A DNA stretch of 64,000 nt, from positions 3,534,001-3,598,000 of the forward strand of contig CAVNZM010000001.1 in assembly GCA_963693365.1 (NCBI GenBank). The letters are read 5' to 3'. Every line of letters starts with the position of its first letter. The stretch's first letter is position 1. Below, piece by piece: positions 31,878 to 43,976 of the stretch. Under the pieces are notes generated by a model, which searched no databases, was not told the DNA's origin, and was given only the letters and a program-made list of their open reading frames with translations. Origin of the DNA: Amoebidium appalachense. Taxonomy: Eukaryota > Ichthyosporea. Position numbers and translations under genes: made by a program.

Positions 31878-32760
31878 GTGCGTGTGTGTGTATTACTGTG
31901 CATGAGTGTCAAACAACTGCAGTAGTCTGTGGGGCTGCATCAGGATCTGTAAGAATTGCGTTAGGGCTCGATGGTAAGATCTTTGTTGGAGAGATGCCTA
32001 CACACCGGCCTATTTTTCAACCCTCTGTGCGTCTGTGTGTTTGGCAATGCACTTCTCTGTTTGGTTGTGCCTGAATTGGGTGGGGCACTTGCTGTCTATA
32101 AGTTTGCCGGCACTGCCTGTACACCCCCTTGTGCATGCAAAGTGTTGTGTGTTTACGATTCAGTGTGTACATGTGTGCGTAAGTGTGTATATGCAGCGTT
32201 TGCTGGAAATTCGTGTTCAGCCAGTTTTGCGGTTCCGCAAGCACTTGCATCCAAGTGGCCACCGTGTAGAAACTGGCCCCATCTTTATGTGTACGCACAG
32301 GCTGTGAGGCATGATCGTTTTTGAACTCATCAAGCTTTGTGCAACCTTAATGAATGAAGAGCATAGAAAACGAGGTACGTGCCACCTCAGTGCACGTGCA
32401 ATAAAACCGTTTCAGTGGTGTTTGGACAAGGCCTCGCCTTGTGTTTGGGCGTGGCGCCAACGTTCTCCGCTTTTGGTGGGTATCAACTTGTGTTCTTGAA
32501 CTTCCGGGGGTTCCATGGATCTTTTGCCCGCCTCTATTACTTGTATATGATTGGTGGAGAAACTCTCCCGTGCAAATAAATTTGTGTTCAAGTCTCGGCG
32601 TCTTCGGCGACTGTGCTGGACAGTGGACACTGTACTGTACTGTTCGTACAGTAGTGCTGGTGCAAAGTGCCGACTTGAACCACTGCACTCACCTTGTCCC
32701 TTCATTTTCAAAAAGTATGCCATGGCTGTGCAAGTAGTGCAGTGGCTGTGAAACGAAGCT
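31277..32760. other. Intergenic stretch with weak plus-strand exon candidates
   Basis: Possible + exons are a segment ending at the GTAAGC donor at 31343, 31921-31974 (AVVCGAASGSVRIALGLDG then GTAAGA), and about 32191-32307 after a TATATGCAG acceptor. They could not be joined to a recognisable protein. A (TG)n run lies at 31830-31875. Confidence 0.25.
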
Positions 32761-33700
32761 GCTACAGGCCTTCAATACACTGCATGAGCTCGAGCCTCAA
32801 TAGGACTAGTACTAGCTATAGTACTGGCAATATTCGAGTTATTTCATAAAGCTAAGAGGTGCCGTATTAGTCGTTCGTAGCACATGAATTGATTACAGTC
32901 CTGTAATTGGATTTCGTATAATAGGAAAAGGGGGGGATGTGCTGTTTATTAACAACATGTAATTGAGCTGTGATGAGTTGTCGGCACCAAGAGGAAGTGA
33001 AAAGTTATCAGATTCGGAAGGCAAGCCTTGCACCCCACAAAAGAATACGAATTCGAAGCCCTGTTTTGCCTTTCCGGGCTTGTTATTGACAGCGGAATAT
33101 AAGAATCGAAGAAATGGTCCTTCTCATTACAGAACAAGGAAGGCATTTTTATATTCTTGACCACTATGTACTCTACCCATACATCAAGGGCTCCTAAATA
33201 ATACTTCAGGAGGCCCTGGGTTTCATTTATGGGTTATGCTCTTCAAAGCCAGAAAACCTATCGGGTGGTCTCCCCAGATCATGCTCTTGGTGAGGCATTT
33301 TTGGCAGATGGCGACAGCGCGCTCACTGTTGCACGAGGGGGTATTTTTCTATATATTTGGCTGTGTTAGGGCCAATTTTTGACAAATTGATGGACCTAAC
33401 CTCAAAAGTTAGGGACAATTTTCGGAGACTTTCAGGGACAATTTCTGGCCCTAAACCCCCTAATTTCACAGCCTAGTAGGCTATGAAGCCAGGTGCTCAC
33501 CAAAATGGCTGCCATATTAAAGAATCTATTAATATTCATACTAAAATAATCTTTCATTGTAAAACGTGATCTTTCGGGACCGGCACTTCAAGGATATCGA
33601 TCAAACTTCCTCCTACAAAAAATCGGCTTGTTCATCTTCGCTCATGGGAGATTTCTTCGAGGGTTTCTGACCAATCTGACCAATCTAATCACAGCTTCGC
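32761..33700. other. Intergenic, no gene seen
   Basis: Unique sequence with a diverged third copy of the palindromic element at about 33185-33220 (CAAGGGCTCC to GGAGGCCCTGG), for which I see no clear target duplication. The words AGGGACAATTTTC and AGGGACAATTTCT recur at 33411-33450. Confidence 0.4.
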
Positions 33701-33721
33701 ACAGCACTAGAGTGTGCCAGA

Positions 33722-33760
33722 AACCAATCAAAAAATGCGCTGCCTCGCTCAGGTATATAA
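33722..33760 (+). promoter_or_regulatory. CCAAT and TATA promoter elements
   Basis: CCAAT (33724-33728) and TATATAA (33754-33760) are about 30 bp apart and lie 245 bases before the ATG of the modular secreted protein. This implies transcription starting near 33785-33790. Confidence 0.45.
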
Positions 33761-34004
33761 ATTGGATGTGCGGACCCATTTGGTTATTTCTTGTGTCAAC
33801 AAGACGGCCGACAGTACCTACATTGTACACGCTTTGTCTCTTCGGCTGGCCACACGCACACGCACTCAAGAAGCGTTTTATTTGCTCTCAGGTGCATCAC
33901 TACCCGAAATACTAGTTAGTTTTAGTTTGTAACGATCAGCAGAGAATACGCGCACACGCACACACGCACTTACTCTTTCGACAAGCACATACGCACACGT
34001 AGCC

Positions 34005-36720
34005 ATGGCACGCTCATGCGCTGTGGCCCTGTGCCTGGCAAGCCTGCTCGGGCTTGTTTTGGCGCAGGCGCGAGTATATCCCTGCGGGTGGTGGAAGGGA
34101 ATCAAGTTTGGCAACCAATGCTGGACGCAGAGGAAACAGATGCTCAACTATGAACTCAACGAGATCATCCTCGGCCCGTGCACCAAGCCACCAAACACAG
34201 ATCTGATGGAGTTTTTCTGGGACAACGGCCGCCTGGTGTTGCGCACGGGAGGGTGCCTGCAGGTGTACGATGGCACACTCTACTACAGCAAGCTGTGCAA
34301 CGGCCAGATTGATCAGCAGTTTATTCTCCTCAACAACAAGCAGCTACAGTGGGCCGGCAACAAGCAGTGTGTCCGCTTTGCCAACCCCTTCTGGAAGCTG
34401 GCCCCCTGCAACGCCAACGACCCTGCCCAGCAGTTCATGCAGATAGTGCTCTACCCGTGTACCACGCAACCCATCCGCACCACTACCACCACCAGCCGGC
34501 GCACCACAACCACTACACGCACTACTACGCGCACCACAACGCGCCCAAGTCCCCCCCCCCGACATCAGAACTACCACCACTACCCGCACAACCATGCGCA
34601 CCACAACAACCACAAAACCCGCCGTCACCACCACCGCACCTGTCTGCCCCCCAGGCGCCTGCTGCACGTATGAGGTCTACCCCAAGACAAACACGTACCA
34701 ATCTCTGGCCGGGGGTGGGCCCATGTCTCTCGACTCTTGCAAGACCACGTGCGCAAAGACAGCAAAGTGCAACGGCTTCACATGGAGCAACAGTCTGCAG
34801 GTGTGCGTCTTTAAGACTGTGGCCATCGGCACAGGGGGCAGTGGTGACCTCTTCCCCGACACTACGTGGGACACGTACGTGCAGAACTGTGTCTCTCCTC
34901 TGGAAATCTGCACCTACCTGCAGGTCAACGAGAGCACCGTGGCTGCCACAAGCACGCTGGCGGTGGTGTCTGTGTCTCGGCTGAAGCAGTGTGAGGACGC
35001 ATGCACACGCAACAAGACCTGCAACGGGTTTGTGTGGGACGGCACTGTGTGCACGCTCAAGGTCCTGACCAACCCCAGCGATATCATCCCTAATCCGGGC
35101 AAGCCCACCGCCGTCTATATCAGCAAGTGCCGCCCACCCTTCAAACTGCCCACCACCACAACCACAACCAAAACCACTACACGCACTGCACCGCCAGACA
35201 CATCCACCTCCACCACCACCAGCACCACGACCACAACAACCACCACTACACGCACTGCACCGCCAGACACATCCACCTCCACCACTACCAGCAGCAAGAC
35301 CGTACCCACCACCACGTACACCGTCACCCCCACCCAGCCCCCCTGCGACTACATTCCCATCGAGAAACGCGACGTCCTTCGCACTATTCCTGGTGGCGGG
35401 ATACTCAGCCTCGATGAGTGCAAAAAGCAGTGCAGTGAGAGCGAGCTGTGCACCGCGTTTGCATGGAACGGCAAGATGTGTCTGTTCAAGGACGTGCAGG
35501 ACCTGGCCGAGGACCTGATTGCCAGTGATAATTGGACCATTTACCTCGAGTACTGCACCGTCATAGGCCCCCAGTGGACTGAGTGGTCCCTCTGCCCCGA
35601 TGTTTGCCGGGCAGACTCCCTGCAGACCCGCCAGTGCATCGACGAGGACGGCATGCCATTGGTCGGCTGCAGTGGTGAGAGTGTGCGCTCGTGCTTCAAC
35701 GCCGCTGCCCCCGAGTGCAATGCGCAGTGGACGGCATGGAGTGCATGCACTGACGCATGCGGGGGCATGCAGACCCGCCTGTGCACACGTAACGGCCAGC
35801 TGGCTACGGGCTGCCCCGGCCAGGCCATGCAGCAGTGTGGTGGGCGCAATGACCCGCAGTGCCGCAACACAAATGGGCCCCAGTGGGGCGAGTGGGGCCC
35901 ATGCAGCAACAACTGCGATGGCTGGTCTGTGCGTGTGTGCTACAACAGGAACCGCCGTCCGTCAAACGGCTGCCAAGGTGACAGCCAGCGCAGGTGTGGC
36001 TCCAACTCATCGCCCGGCTGCACACCCACCATGCCTCCCCAGCCCACCACCACAAGCAAGCCGGGGCCATCCCCCACGGCGTGCAAGGGCTATCTCAGAT
36101 GCCACGAGAATGCCTACATCGACCAGTGCGACTGCAAGTGTTTCCCCGGCTATGAGGGCGATGGCTTCTACTGTGCCCCTGTAACTATTGCACCCGTGCC
36201 TACCACCATTTTGCCGCTTCCACCCACCACCACCATGACTCCCACCACCACCACTACCACCACCGCTCAGCCCACCACCACTACCACCACCACCGCTCAG
36301 CCCACCACCACTACCACCACACAAAGCGCCACCACCACGACTACCACACAAAGCGCCACCACCACCGTCAATCCCGGGCCCAAGCCTGACAAGGGGAAGA
36401 TTGGCGGCACTGTTTGGAGCGACAACAACAAGGACAAGAAGAAAGACAACGAGCCGGGCATCAAGGGGGTCACGGCACTTCTGTTGAGCCCCGACTTGAG
36501 TGGGGTGATCGGTGAGACCACAACCAACGGTAACGGCAAATATGAGTTTGCAAACTTGGATGCCGGGAACTATGTTGTAGCTATTGATGAACAGTCAGTA
36601 CCGCCCAATATGGAAGCAACGTTTAGCAAGGGCACAACAGGTGATGGGTTGGTGGTTGTTAACGTGGGACAGGGACAGAGCGTGAGTGATATTGATTTCG
36701 GGTATGGGCCTGTTATGTAA
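34005..36720 (+). CDS. Large modular secreted protein (R-lectin-like, PAN, TSP1, EGF, SdrD_B)
   Basis: The protein begins with a signal peptide (residues 1-22), then a beta-trefoil R-lectin-like domain with the CLQVYD and QQF words. Threonine-rich linkers separate the remaining modules. These are three PAN/Apple-like domains (for example KCNGFTW, TCNGFVW and LCTAFAW), three thrombospondin type 1 repeats (WTEWSLC, WTAWSAC, WGEWGPC), an EGF-like module (CDCKCFPGYEGDGFYC) and a C-terminal SdrD_B-like beta-sandwich (IGGTVWSDNNKDKKKDNEPG). The frame changes by one base at a run of ten C (34551-34560) inside a Thr/Pro linker. The frame after it begins at the run, and a run of nine would give one protein of about 904 residues. 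There are no introns and no membrane anchor. It probably serves adhesion or matrix at the cell surface. Confidence 0.93.
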
Positions 36721-36910
36721 GAGTCTTGTTTGTACAGATTAGGGCCGTGTAAGCCAAGTCAGGAAATGATATGTTAGTGTGCTAGGGACGCACTGTGTGC
36801 GGGCCCGGCAATCGATTAGACAGCCATATGCGTGTTTTTGATATGTAGAGACATGCATGTATAATAGCGTCTTTTGTGCATTCTGGAATTGGCCTATATA
36901 GTGAACCACT

Positions 36911-36996
36911 AATTGAGGGATGATTCATCCCCTGCCACCAATAATACCAAATTAATTGAGGGATGATTCATCCCCTGCCACCAATAATACCAAATT
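36911..36996. repeat. 43-bp tandem duplication in the 3' flank
   Basis: AATTGAGGGATGATTCATCC begins at 36911 and again at 36954, and the following 23 bases also match. It lies downstream of the modular protein. Confidence 0.85.
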
Positions 36997-37039
36997 ATAT
37001 CATGCTGAAATTAGTGTCGTGATGCCCAAAGAGTGAGGG

Positions 37040-38314
37040 AACGCGCAAATTGAGGGGGGGGGGGGGGGGGGCAGCATCAAATGCAGCCTGCACAGGTGTG
37101 CAGTTCATGTGCCACTGGGTGCTTACGTCATGCACAGGAAGGATGTGTGTGCTTGCGGTAAAGATGTGTATTCACTTTGTTGTGTGCACCCGTGGCCCTG
37201 TTACGTGTACATGTGCCCCATATATGTGGTTTCTTTCAAGGTGTACGTGTCCGAGTGAACGTGTGATGGTATCCGGACCATCGCTGTGAGCATGTGTGTT
37301 CGCGGGCGCGCTTGTGTGTGTATGCGTGGGTGTGTGGGTGATCCCCCACCCCCCCGTCTCCCTGCAGCCCGGTCAACTTTCTTCAAAGTTTTTCTGCCTC
37401 CCTGATCCCCCCCCCCCCCCCTCCCCCCTCCGCCCCCCCTCCTCTACCTTCCCTTACCCAAATACAACCCCCCCCCCCCTCCCCACCCCCACCCCACCTC
37501 ACTCCCCCTCCCCCTCCCGCCCCCCCACCACCACCACCACCACACACACACACACACACCCGGTCGCCCGCGCTGCCCCTCCTCATTTCCGACCTCCCCT
37601 CCTTACCGACCTCCCCTCCTTATGTCAATACCGGTTAAATTTTTTTTTGGGTTCCGGTTAAATTTTTTTTTGGGTTTCCCAATAATTATAATCTCTAAGA
37701 CTTCTCATTTTACCTTTTCCGGCCCAGGGGCCCACGCTGCATATATTGGCAATATAGGCAAAGACTCATATCATTAATTCTAAACCACTTCTAAACAACT
37801 TTGTGGTCAAAGTTCGTGAGCACGGTGCTGGTCAAGCAATATTACGACTGCGCATATTGCATGATCACAGAGGGGAGTCGGGATATTTTTTTTCGCTTTG
37901 TTTTTATATTGCTTCGTGGCTCTTTCGTTTTCTTTTGTTGGTAGGTTGGTTGGTTCGTTGTTGGATTTTTCTTTGTTTTGGGAAGGAAGAGGTGGGTGGG
38001 GTGGGGTGGGGTGGTGTGTGTGTGTGTGTGGTGGTGGTGGTGGGGGAGGGGGGGGGGGGGGGAGGGGGGGCAGGGGGATTTGATATACAGGAGGTGGCCG
38101 CGGGGGGGGGGGGGGGGGGGGGGGGGGGGAGGGGGGGTGGACGGGGAGGATGTTTGTCTGTCTGTGTGTGCGTTTGTGTTTGTGCGCAACCCATTTCCAA
38201 TTTCGCTACTAAACTTTGCAACTGTGTGTGTGTTTGTGTGTGCGCGTGTGTGCACGCAGGTGTGTGTGTGTATGTATGCGTGCGTGTGTGTGTGTTTGTG
38301 TGTGTGTGTTTGTG

Positions 38315-38387
<73 letters not shown>

Positions 38388-38608
38388 GTTATGTGTGTGG
38401 GTGTGGGTGTGGGTGTGGGTGTTTGTGACATTGTGTGAAGGGACCCAGGATGTGTGTGTGTGCAGGCATGAAGGTGTATTGATCTGTGGGTGGGGGTGTG
38501 TCTGTGTGTCCATGTAGACACACGTTGTTACACACACACACACACAGACACCGTGGCATACACAGCCGCACGCACAACGCACGCACGCATGCACACCGCC
38601 CCCCCCCC

Positions 38609-38639
<31 letters not shown>

Positions 38640-38651
38640 GTACGCACATAT

Positions 38652-38726
<75 letters not shown>

Positions 38727-38889
38727 CACAAACGCACACATGCACACACACACAAACACACATCCACACACCACGCACAAAAAAAGAAACCGTTAGACAT
38801 CTTAAATGGTGAGCCATCCCGGTGGGTGGTCTCAAACCCCCCCCCCCCCTCCCCTCCCCCCTCCCCCTTCTCCCCCCCCCCCCCCCCCC

Positions 38890-38928
<39 letters not shown>

Positions 38929-38930
38929 CG
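37040..38930. repeat. Poly-G, C-rich, TG/CA repeat region
   Basis: Blocks are poly-G (37055-37071), C-rich (37335-37560), G-rich (38025-38150), TG (38325-38385), poly-C (38598-38625), CA (38640-38722) and poly-C/poly-A (38839-38925). Unique sequence at 37680-37880 has no convincing gene. Confidence 0.7.
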
Positions 38931-39069
38931 TGTCACTGACCTGCAAAGTTTTCTCAGAGGAATCATACGTTTGACTTGATGGACCTTCACAGAGCATTTT
39001 TTTTTCAATTCTATTGCTCTGTTTCTTTTCGTTTTGAAAAAAATATCCTTTTTTCCTCAGTCTCTTTGT

Positions 39070-39072
<3 letters not shown>

Positions 39073-39104
<32 letters not shown>

Positions 39105-39960
39105 GGGGGGGAGGGGGGGGGGAGCTTAAGGAGGGCAGGTGGAAAGATTTGATAGAAGGGAGGGGGGAGGGGGGGTGGGTGGGGGTGGGGGGGGATGGAT
39201 TTTTTTCTTGTTCCTGATATTTTTATTCAATCCGGTATATCTTTTATGTACACACTACTGCCGAGGGGCACGGCGGGTGGGTGGGGAGGGGTGTGGTGTG
39301 GCGGGGGAGGAAGGATCACTTTGCTATAAATGTCTTAGAGGCCTATCATGATGTAACATGCAGCAGGACACCTGACCTCCTCCTCCCCCCCCCCCCCTCC
39401 CCCCCCCCCCCACAAAAAAAAAGAAAAAAGAAAAAAAAAAAGAAGAAGAAAAAAAAGAAAGAAAGAAAAAGAAAAGCCAAACACAAGTTGGCGCACTTTC
39501 ACAATCCCCCCCCCCCCCCCCCCCCCCCTCTTCAACCCCCCAAACCACGCACCCACCAACCCGTCTACGTACCCACTCAAAAAGTTTTGGGGGAGGGAGG
39601 GGGGAGGGTATTGCTATGTATGTGTGCATATATGTGTGTGTGTGTCCATTCTTGTGCATTGTATGCATAGGCTTGTACGTGTTTGTGTGTTTTTGTGTAG
39701 ATCATGTAACATGTGTAATAAATAGCATGTGCAATGTGGAGCATGTGCATTTTTACGTCACGGTATTGTTTCCTCATCTAAGGCAATCGCATGTTTGCAA
39801 GTTGTCTGGATTTTCTATTTTATTTTACTTCTTTCTTTCTTTCTTTCTTTCTTTTTTTTTTGGGGGGGGGAGGGGGGGGGGGGGAGTTTGGGGCGGGGAG
39901 TGGAAGGGGGGGGGGGGGGGGGGGGGGGGGAAGGGGGGGGGGGGGGGGGGGATCACTTGC
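39073..39960. repeat. Poly-G and C/A-rich tracts
   Basis: G runs at 39073-39122 and 39868-39950 flank a C-rich/A-rich block (39379-39475 and 39507-39528). Unique segments between them show no supported exon. Confidence 0.65.
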
Positions 39961-40030
39961 ATCATGTGACTTGCATACATGTGCGTGCACCAACCCTTCG
40001 ACACGGTGATTGAAAGCAACTCTGGTTTAC

Positions 40031-40155
40031 GCCCACGGCAAGTCAATAAAGATCCCTTCCGGGCCAAGTCCGTCCATTGAAGCCCGAGTATTTGCCAGTA
40101 CAATGGTGAATGATATCTGAAATTTTCCGAATTTGATGGGTGCATCAGCACTGCA
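40031..40155 (-). CDS. Orphan internal exon, unrecognised protein
   Basis: The segment sits between an acceptor (GATATTTGCAG) and a donor (GTAAAC) on the minus strand, phase 0 in and phase 2 out. The 41 codons alternate hydrophobic and polar residues like beta strands (IKFGKFQISFTIVLAN, GLGPEGIFIDLPWA). A second frame of the same segment stays open to a later donor (GTGATC, 39951) that is followed by poly-C. I prefer the first frame on composition. No neighbouring exon could be joined with confidence; 38957-39030 is a weak candidate. Confidence 0.35.
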
Positions 40156-40229
40156 CTGCAAATATCAATATTATTATGACCCACCCCTGCCTTCAAGCAG
40201 CCAGACGACCCCCCATGATCTCCCCCCCC

Positions 40230-40477
40230 CCCCCCCCCTCTCCCCCCCCCCCAAAAAAAAAGAAAGAAAAAAAGAAAAACGTGCACACACACCACCACCA
40301 CCCTCAATCCTTTCTCCCCCACCTGCCCACCCACCCACCCCACTCAAGACACACAAACACACACAGACATAAAAGATACACGTGCACGCATACACCAGTA
40401 TGTGACGCAGTCTACATTAAGCAAACCATCATTTGAGCTGTCAGTACACACGTCCTCCTCCCCCCCTCCCCCCCTCC

Positions 40478-40516
<39 letters not shown>

Positions 40517-40532
40517 ACTGACACACACGCAC

Positions 40533-40576
<44 letters not shown>

Positions 40577-40611
40577 GCACACATTACCCTAGGCTGGTTG
40601 GGAGTTAACTG

Positions 40612-40697
<86 letters not shown>

Positions 40698-40745
40698 CAG
40701 TGGGGGGTGAGGGAGGGAGGGGAGGGGGGAGGGGGGGGGAGGTGG

Positions 40746-40780
<35 letters not shown>
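40230..40780. repeat. Poly-C/A, CA, CT and TG microsatellites
   Basis: C-rich/A-rich (40221-40277), poly-A (40480-40515), CA (40535-40575), CT (40616-40642) and TG (40643-40696, 40750-40779) runs follow closely. No gene. Confidence 0.8.
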
Positions 40781-40859
40781 AGGGGAAGGGGGAGGAATGA
40801 CAGAGACCTACAGAAAACAGTTATTTAGTGATGGCACGAAAACAAGAGAACGACAACAC

Positions 40860-41590
40860 GCAAGAGCAACACAGTGAAAGGGGAGCCGCTATAGTAAAGG
40901 GTTAGTGTCATTGCATGATGTCAGAGCCTCCCCAGAGGTTGGTTTGAGGGGGGGGGGGGGGGGGGGGGGGGGGATCGGAAAATAATGCAAGCTACTATTG
41001 ATGAGACGAGGGTATGTGGTCAGGGAGGGGGTGGGAGCACATGAGGTCTCCTAGAGGAATCATGCTTAGTGGCTGAACGAGCCAAGACCGTCTATTGCTA
41101 ATACGAGAGATAATTTGACTGTTAGGGGGAGGCCTGTGTGTAAGGCTTGCTATACGGTAGCATGTGTGTTCTTGGTGGTATGTGTGTGTGTGTGTGGGTA
41201 GGTGTGTGTGCACGTGTGTGACCCAGGAGGGGTTGGGTTATTGTTGTTGTTTGTGGGCGTTGGGGTAGGTGGGTGGGTGGAGGGAGGGGGGAGGGGGAAG
41301 GCCGAAGGGGGGAGGGGGGGGGGGGGGGAGTTATCGTTCAAGGGATGCCACTTAGATGGTTTCAAAGATAGCCCACAGTGTGTAGTGCCGGCGGCTATGA
41401 CATTTCCTGCACCTAAGTTCAAGTGCCAAATGCATCTGCTTGAACATACCAATTAGCTGCCACTCACCAATACCGTACTAGCCTCCCAGCAGTGCAGTAT
41501 GCACCTATTCTAACATCCCACGACTTTTTCCAAGTTGAATCCAGATAAAACATTATAATGATTTAGGCACCAAGCAGACAGTTTCTATAT
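40860..41590. other. Unassigned sequence with poly-G runs
   Basis: Poly-G occurs at 40950-40973, with G/TG-rich sequence at 41160-41330. Unique sequence at 41335-41590 has short open frames on the minus strand but no clear exon. Confidence 0.4.
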
Positions 41591-41597
41591 GATGTTT

Positions 41598-41675
41598 TTA
41601 AAATCTCATATAGCTGTCGGGCATGAGACAGGTCTCATTCAAGCCACAAGGAATCATGGTCTTGATGTATGTTTT
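41598..41675 (-). CDS. Possible terminal exon, unrecognised protein
   Basis: A strong acceptor (TTCTCTCCTACAG) is followed on the minus strand by 25 codons and a stop (KTYIKTMIPCGLNETCLMPD and a further five residues). Further minus-strand segments at about 41890-41993 and 42165-42252 are open but have two plausible frames each. The gene could not be assembled. Confidence 0.3.
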   Translation of the reverse strand, partial: KTYIKTMIPCGLNETCLMPDSYMRF

Positions 41676-41817
41676 CTGTAGGAGAGAAATTGGAAGTCAC
41701 CGAGAATGGGAGGTCTAATTCCTGGGGTCTAAAAAAAAATGAGAGAGAACGTGGATGCTTCGGCCCCTCAAACCTAAACACGAAAAAAAGGAAGTGAGAG
41801 ACGGTCAGGGCGCCGGG

Positions 41818-42170
41818 GCGGGGCGGGGGGGGGGGGGGGGGGGGGGGAGGGGGGGGGGGGGGCAAGGCAGGCCAATGGCATGAATCGAAAAATGGAACTG
41901 GCGTTTAGGCTACTTTTCAAAAGAGACTCGTGGGCGGAACCCGGGAGAGGAGCTACTGAAAATTGCTGGGAAATTTCTTGAAAGGAGCTGCAAGGGGCAG
42001 GGAGAGGGGGTGGGCTTACTATAGGGTGGGTTGGTGGGTGGGTTGGGTGACCGGGGGGGGGTGGGTGGGGGGAGGGGGGGGGGGGGGGGGGGGGGGGGGA
42101 TAGCAGGGGGGTGGTGGGGATGGTGGTGGTTGAGGGGGGGGGGGGGGGGGGGAGGGGGGGAGGGGGGGTA
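41818..42170. repeat. Poly-G runs
   Basis: G runs lie at 41818-41862, 42051-42098 and 42134-42168, separated by GGGTTGGT-type sequence and about 140 bp of unique DNA. Confidence 0.75.
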
Positions 42171-42365
42171 ACATCACGAAAAAACCGATGCATATGCACA
42201 TTTGAAAAGTCCGAGGGGTTTGTTTTGAGGGGAGACTTAGGAATTTCATGGTGAAGCAAAAAAATTATTTAACATGTATAAAACATGGCGCGCATGTGCA
42301 CAGCAAAGAAGCAGGGGATGGTTTGAAAAAAAAGGAGCTGGTCGGTGGGTAATTATTTAGCAAAG

Positions 42366-42591
42366 GCAGAATTATTCTGCAAACAGCAGAATTATTCTAC
42401 TGAAAGCAGTGCCTCTCTGCTTGAAGCACGTTATTCTACTGCCATGAACTTTTTGCGAAATGATTCTGGTTTCAAAATCAGAATAATTCTGCTTTAGCAG
42501 AATTATTATGCTTATAGCAGAATAACTCGTGTTTGTATCAGAATGATTCTGCTTTACCAAAATAATCCTGCTAATAGCAGAATAATTCTGC
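42366..42591. repeat. Array of GCAGAATTATTCTGC palindromes
   Basis: About eight perfect or near-perfect copies of the 15-base palindrome GCAGAATTATTCTGC lie within 226 bp, in both central variants (ATTAT and ATAAT), with spacing of roughly 18-40 bp and one gap. No known repeat family is recognised. Confidence 0.75.
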
Positions 42592-42638
42592 GCGGAGCAA
42601 GTTGACTCTGCCGATGTGATTGGGCCTTCACCTGGGGT

Positions 42639-42639
<1 letters not shown>

Positions 42640-42680
<41 letters not shown>

Positions 42681-43320
42681 AATGTTTGAGAGCACGTACA
42701 CGCAAAGTCTAGCACTGTGCAGCACACATGAAGTGGCCACGCCGTTCGATGTTACTGAAAGATTTTATTTTATTTTATCCCGTCTTGTTCCCGGAGGGAC
42801 CCCTTGGGCCCCTCAGGGGGAACTACCGTCTTCCACCCAGCACCGACAGTACTCTAGCTAGGGTGCTACGGTATAGCTAAGCTAACACACCTTTAAACGA
42901 TCCTAACTATTTGCACACACTTAGCCCAGGGTATTCACCCCAGTGTTACTGAAAGATGCATGTTCCCATTTTTCTTTCTCTTCACTCGTCCCCACCCTCC
43001 CCGGTCCTGTCTCCCTTCCACTCTCTTCTCTGGGCCAAAACACTGATGCATGAATTTGCAATGCCAGCAACACGAAGACACAGAGATACAGACAAAAGCA
43101 CGTGCAACACATGCACTTGCACATGTATTTGAATTGGCTGATCCGGGTGGCACTGCCGGCATGTCAAAGTCGAACATTCATTCAAAGCACATTCCCATAG
43201 ATAGAGCACACAGCACGGACCCACACAAGCACACGCACACACGCACGAACACATAAACACGTACACACACACCATACACACCACGCACACACAAGTACAC
43301 ACACGCACACACACACACAT

Positions 43321-43379
<59 letters not shown>

Positions 43380-43455
43380 ACACACGCACACACACACACA
43401 CACAGTACACACACACACACACACACGCACAACACACGCACACGCACACACACAC

Positions 43456-43496
<41 letters not shown>

Positions 43497-43560
43497 ATGT
43501 ACACACCAGCCCCCCGGGGTCCCAGGAGCACACATGCGCATGCACACCTCATAATAAAGG
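42640..43560. other. Poly-G, unique and CA-rich sequence
   Basis: Poly-G (42637-42679) is followed by unique sequence with two copies of TGTTACTGAAAGAT (about 42749 and 42943) and CA-rich repeats at 43200-43500. The + segment 43130-43200 (words ELADPGGTAGMSKSNIHSKH) may be coding, but its borders are unclear. Confidence 0.4.
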
Positions 43561-43884
43561 GGCCGGATGCTCCCCGGACCCCCCTCCCCTCCCCCGCCGT
43601 CCCGGCTCTCTGTCCACTACACAGTGTTGAACCGTGATATGCAGCTTTCCTCTTTCTCTCGCTCCCTCTCCTCTCCCCCTCCCCCCCCCCCCCCCCCTCT
43701 CCTTCTCTCTCTCTCCCCCCCCCCCTCATACACACACACGTGCACACCCCGCCTGCACCAAGTGCCCGCGGCGGTCACATTCCCCCCCCGCGGCCCCCCC
43801 CCCCCCCCCCCCCCCCTCCCCTCCCCCTTCCCCTCCTCTCCCCCCTCTCCCCCCCCCCCCCCCCCCCCCCCCCCCGCCTTGCAG

Positions 43885-43976
43885 CCCCTAACCCCGCGGA
43901 AGCAATGAAAGTTCTAGACGTCAATGAGTTCGCGTCCAGAGAGGGGTCAGAGCCCCACGTGAATTCAAACTTGTAA
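43885..43976 (+). CDS. Possible terminal exon, unrecognised protein
   Basis: A long poly-C run ends in CGCCTTGCAG, a good 3' splice site. It is followed by 30 codons in phase 1 and a stop, including the word AEAMKVLDVNEFASREGSEP. The composition is normal for a protein tail. No upstream exon of the same gene was identified. Confidence 0.35.

Noticed and set aside
34344-34667. Minus-strand frame opposite the modular protein
   Set aside because: Antisense shadow of GC-rich Thr-repeat coding sequence.
36181-36375. Thr-rich ACC/ACA repeat as a separate microsatellite
   Set aside because: It is the coding sequence of a mucin-like linker in frame within the modular protein.
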